NCBI GenBank assembly: GCA_030452775.1
Contig: JAKDLQ010000146.1
Location: 1 to 5,900 of the forward strand
Origin: Micrococcales bacterium
GTDB taxonomy: Bacteria > Actinomycetota > Actinomycetes > Actinomycetales > Dermatophilaceae
Direction: 5' to 3'
Length of the DNA: 5,900 nucleotides
Below are positions 5,623 through 5,900 of the stretch, one piece after another. The translations under genes and the position numbers were made by a program. Each line of letters starts with the position of its first letter. The first letter of the stretch is position 1. The notes under the pieces were generated by a model, which worked only from the letters and a program-made list of their open reading frames with translations, ran no database searches and was not told where the DNA came from.

Positions 5623-5898
5623 TTACACGCGGTAGATGTCGCCGCGGTGGCCGATCGCCAGGACGGTCACCGTTCGGGCGTGATCATCGATGCGGTAGAG
5701 GACGCGATAGGTGCCACGTCGTGCACTATGTCGGTCTGTCAGGGGTGGGCGGAGTTGCTTACCAACACGGTGAGGGTTCTCGAGCAAGGGGCCGGTGATG
5801 AACTCGAAGGCGGCGCTGGCGACGGCTTCTGGGAGATCTTCGGTGAGGTGTCGGCGAGCTGAGGAGACGATCCGCAACTGGTAGCGACCGTTGGTCAC
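5623..5898 (-). CDS. RelE/ParE-family toxin of a type II toxin-antitoxin system, 91 aa
   Basis: The protein has the full length and layout of a RelE-like toxin: an N-terminal YQLRIVSSARRHL strand-helix (6-18), LPEAV leading the second helix (22-26), ENPHRVGKQL (40-49), and the closing signature with R60-R61, GTYRVLYRID (62-71) and GHRGDIYR (83-90). RelE-type members cut mRNA on the ribosome using basic residues and a C-terminal Tyr; candidates here are R61, R65, H84, R85 and Y89. ParE-type members of the same fold target gyrase instead, but the GHRGDIYR ending favours the RelE branch. The start is GTG at 5898-5896, two bases from the window edge. That GTG is followed by A, making GTGA, so an upstream antitoxin could end in TGA overlapping by four bases, the usual arrangement in these operons. 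The antitoxin (RelB- or Phd-like) would lie outside the window. Expression is normally repressed by the toxin-antitoxin complex. Confidence 0.88.
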   Translation of the reverse strand: MTNGRYQLRIVSSARRHLTEDLPEAVASAAFEFITGPLLENPHRVGKQLRPPLTDRHSARRGTYRVLYRIDDHARTVTVLAIGHRGDIYRV

Positions 5899-5900
5899 GC

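Overview
The window is GC-rich chromosomal DNA with actinobacterial character. Codon third positions are almost all G or C, and the protein families fit that phylum: a giant single-chain acyl-CoA carboxylase, a pterin dehydratase fused to a glyoxalase-like domain, and a RelE-type toxin. Propionibacteriales or a related order would fit, but no ribosomal marker is present, so the placement is an inference from gene types and base composition.

Layout, left to right. Bases 2-3184 (+) hold the C-terminal 1,061 codons of a eukaryote-like, multi-domain acyl-CoA carboxylase. The central region and both carboxyltransferase halves are here; the biotin carboxylase and biotin carrier domains should lie upstream of the window. 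Bases 3185-3455 separate two convergent genes and carry two unrelated short direct-repeat pairs plus a 20-bp inverted copy that can form a strong hairpin. Bases 3456-4663 (-) carry three same-strand genes with good ribosome binding sites, transcribed right to left: a five-helix membrane protein (4663-4199), a small cupin (4129-3794) and an 84-residue two-helix membrane protein (3710-3456). A 13-bp tandem repeat lies just upstream of the last of these. Bases 4664-4837 form a divergent intergenic region with a perfect 18-bp inverted repeat, placed directly after an orphan Shine-Dalgarno/ATG. Bases 4838-5494 (+) encode the PCD-VOC fusion. A 128-bp gap with a possible gene-start fragment follows. 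Bases 5623-5898 (-) encode a RelE/ParE-family toxin whose antitoxin is predicted to end at the right window edge.

How the genes relate. The carboxylase, the cupin/membrane cluster, the PCD-VOC protein and the toxin look like independent units; nothing shows a shared pathway. I see no clear new defence or biosynthetic system. The least explained material is the non-coding DNA: the repeat cluster at 3248-3419, the palindrome at 4752-4801 and the 13-bp repeats at 3731-3768.
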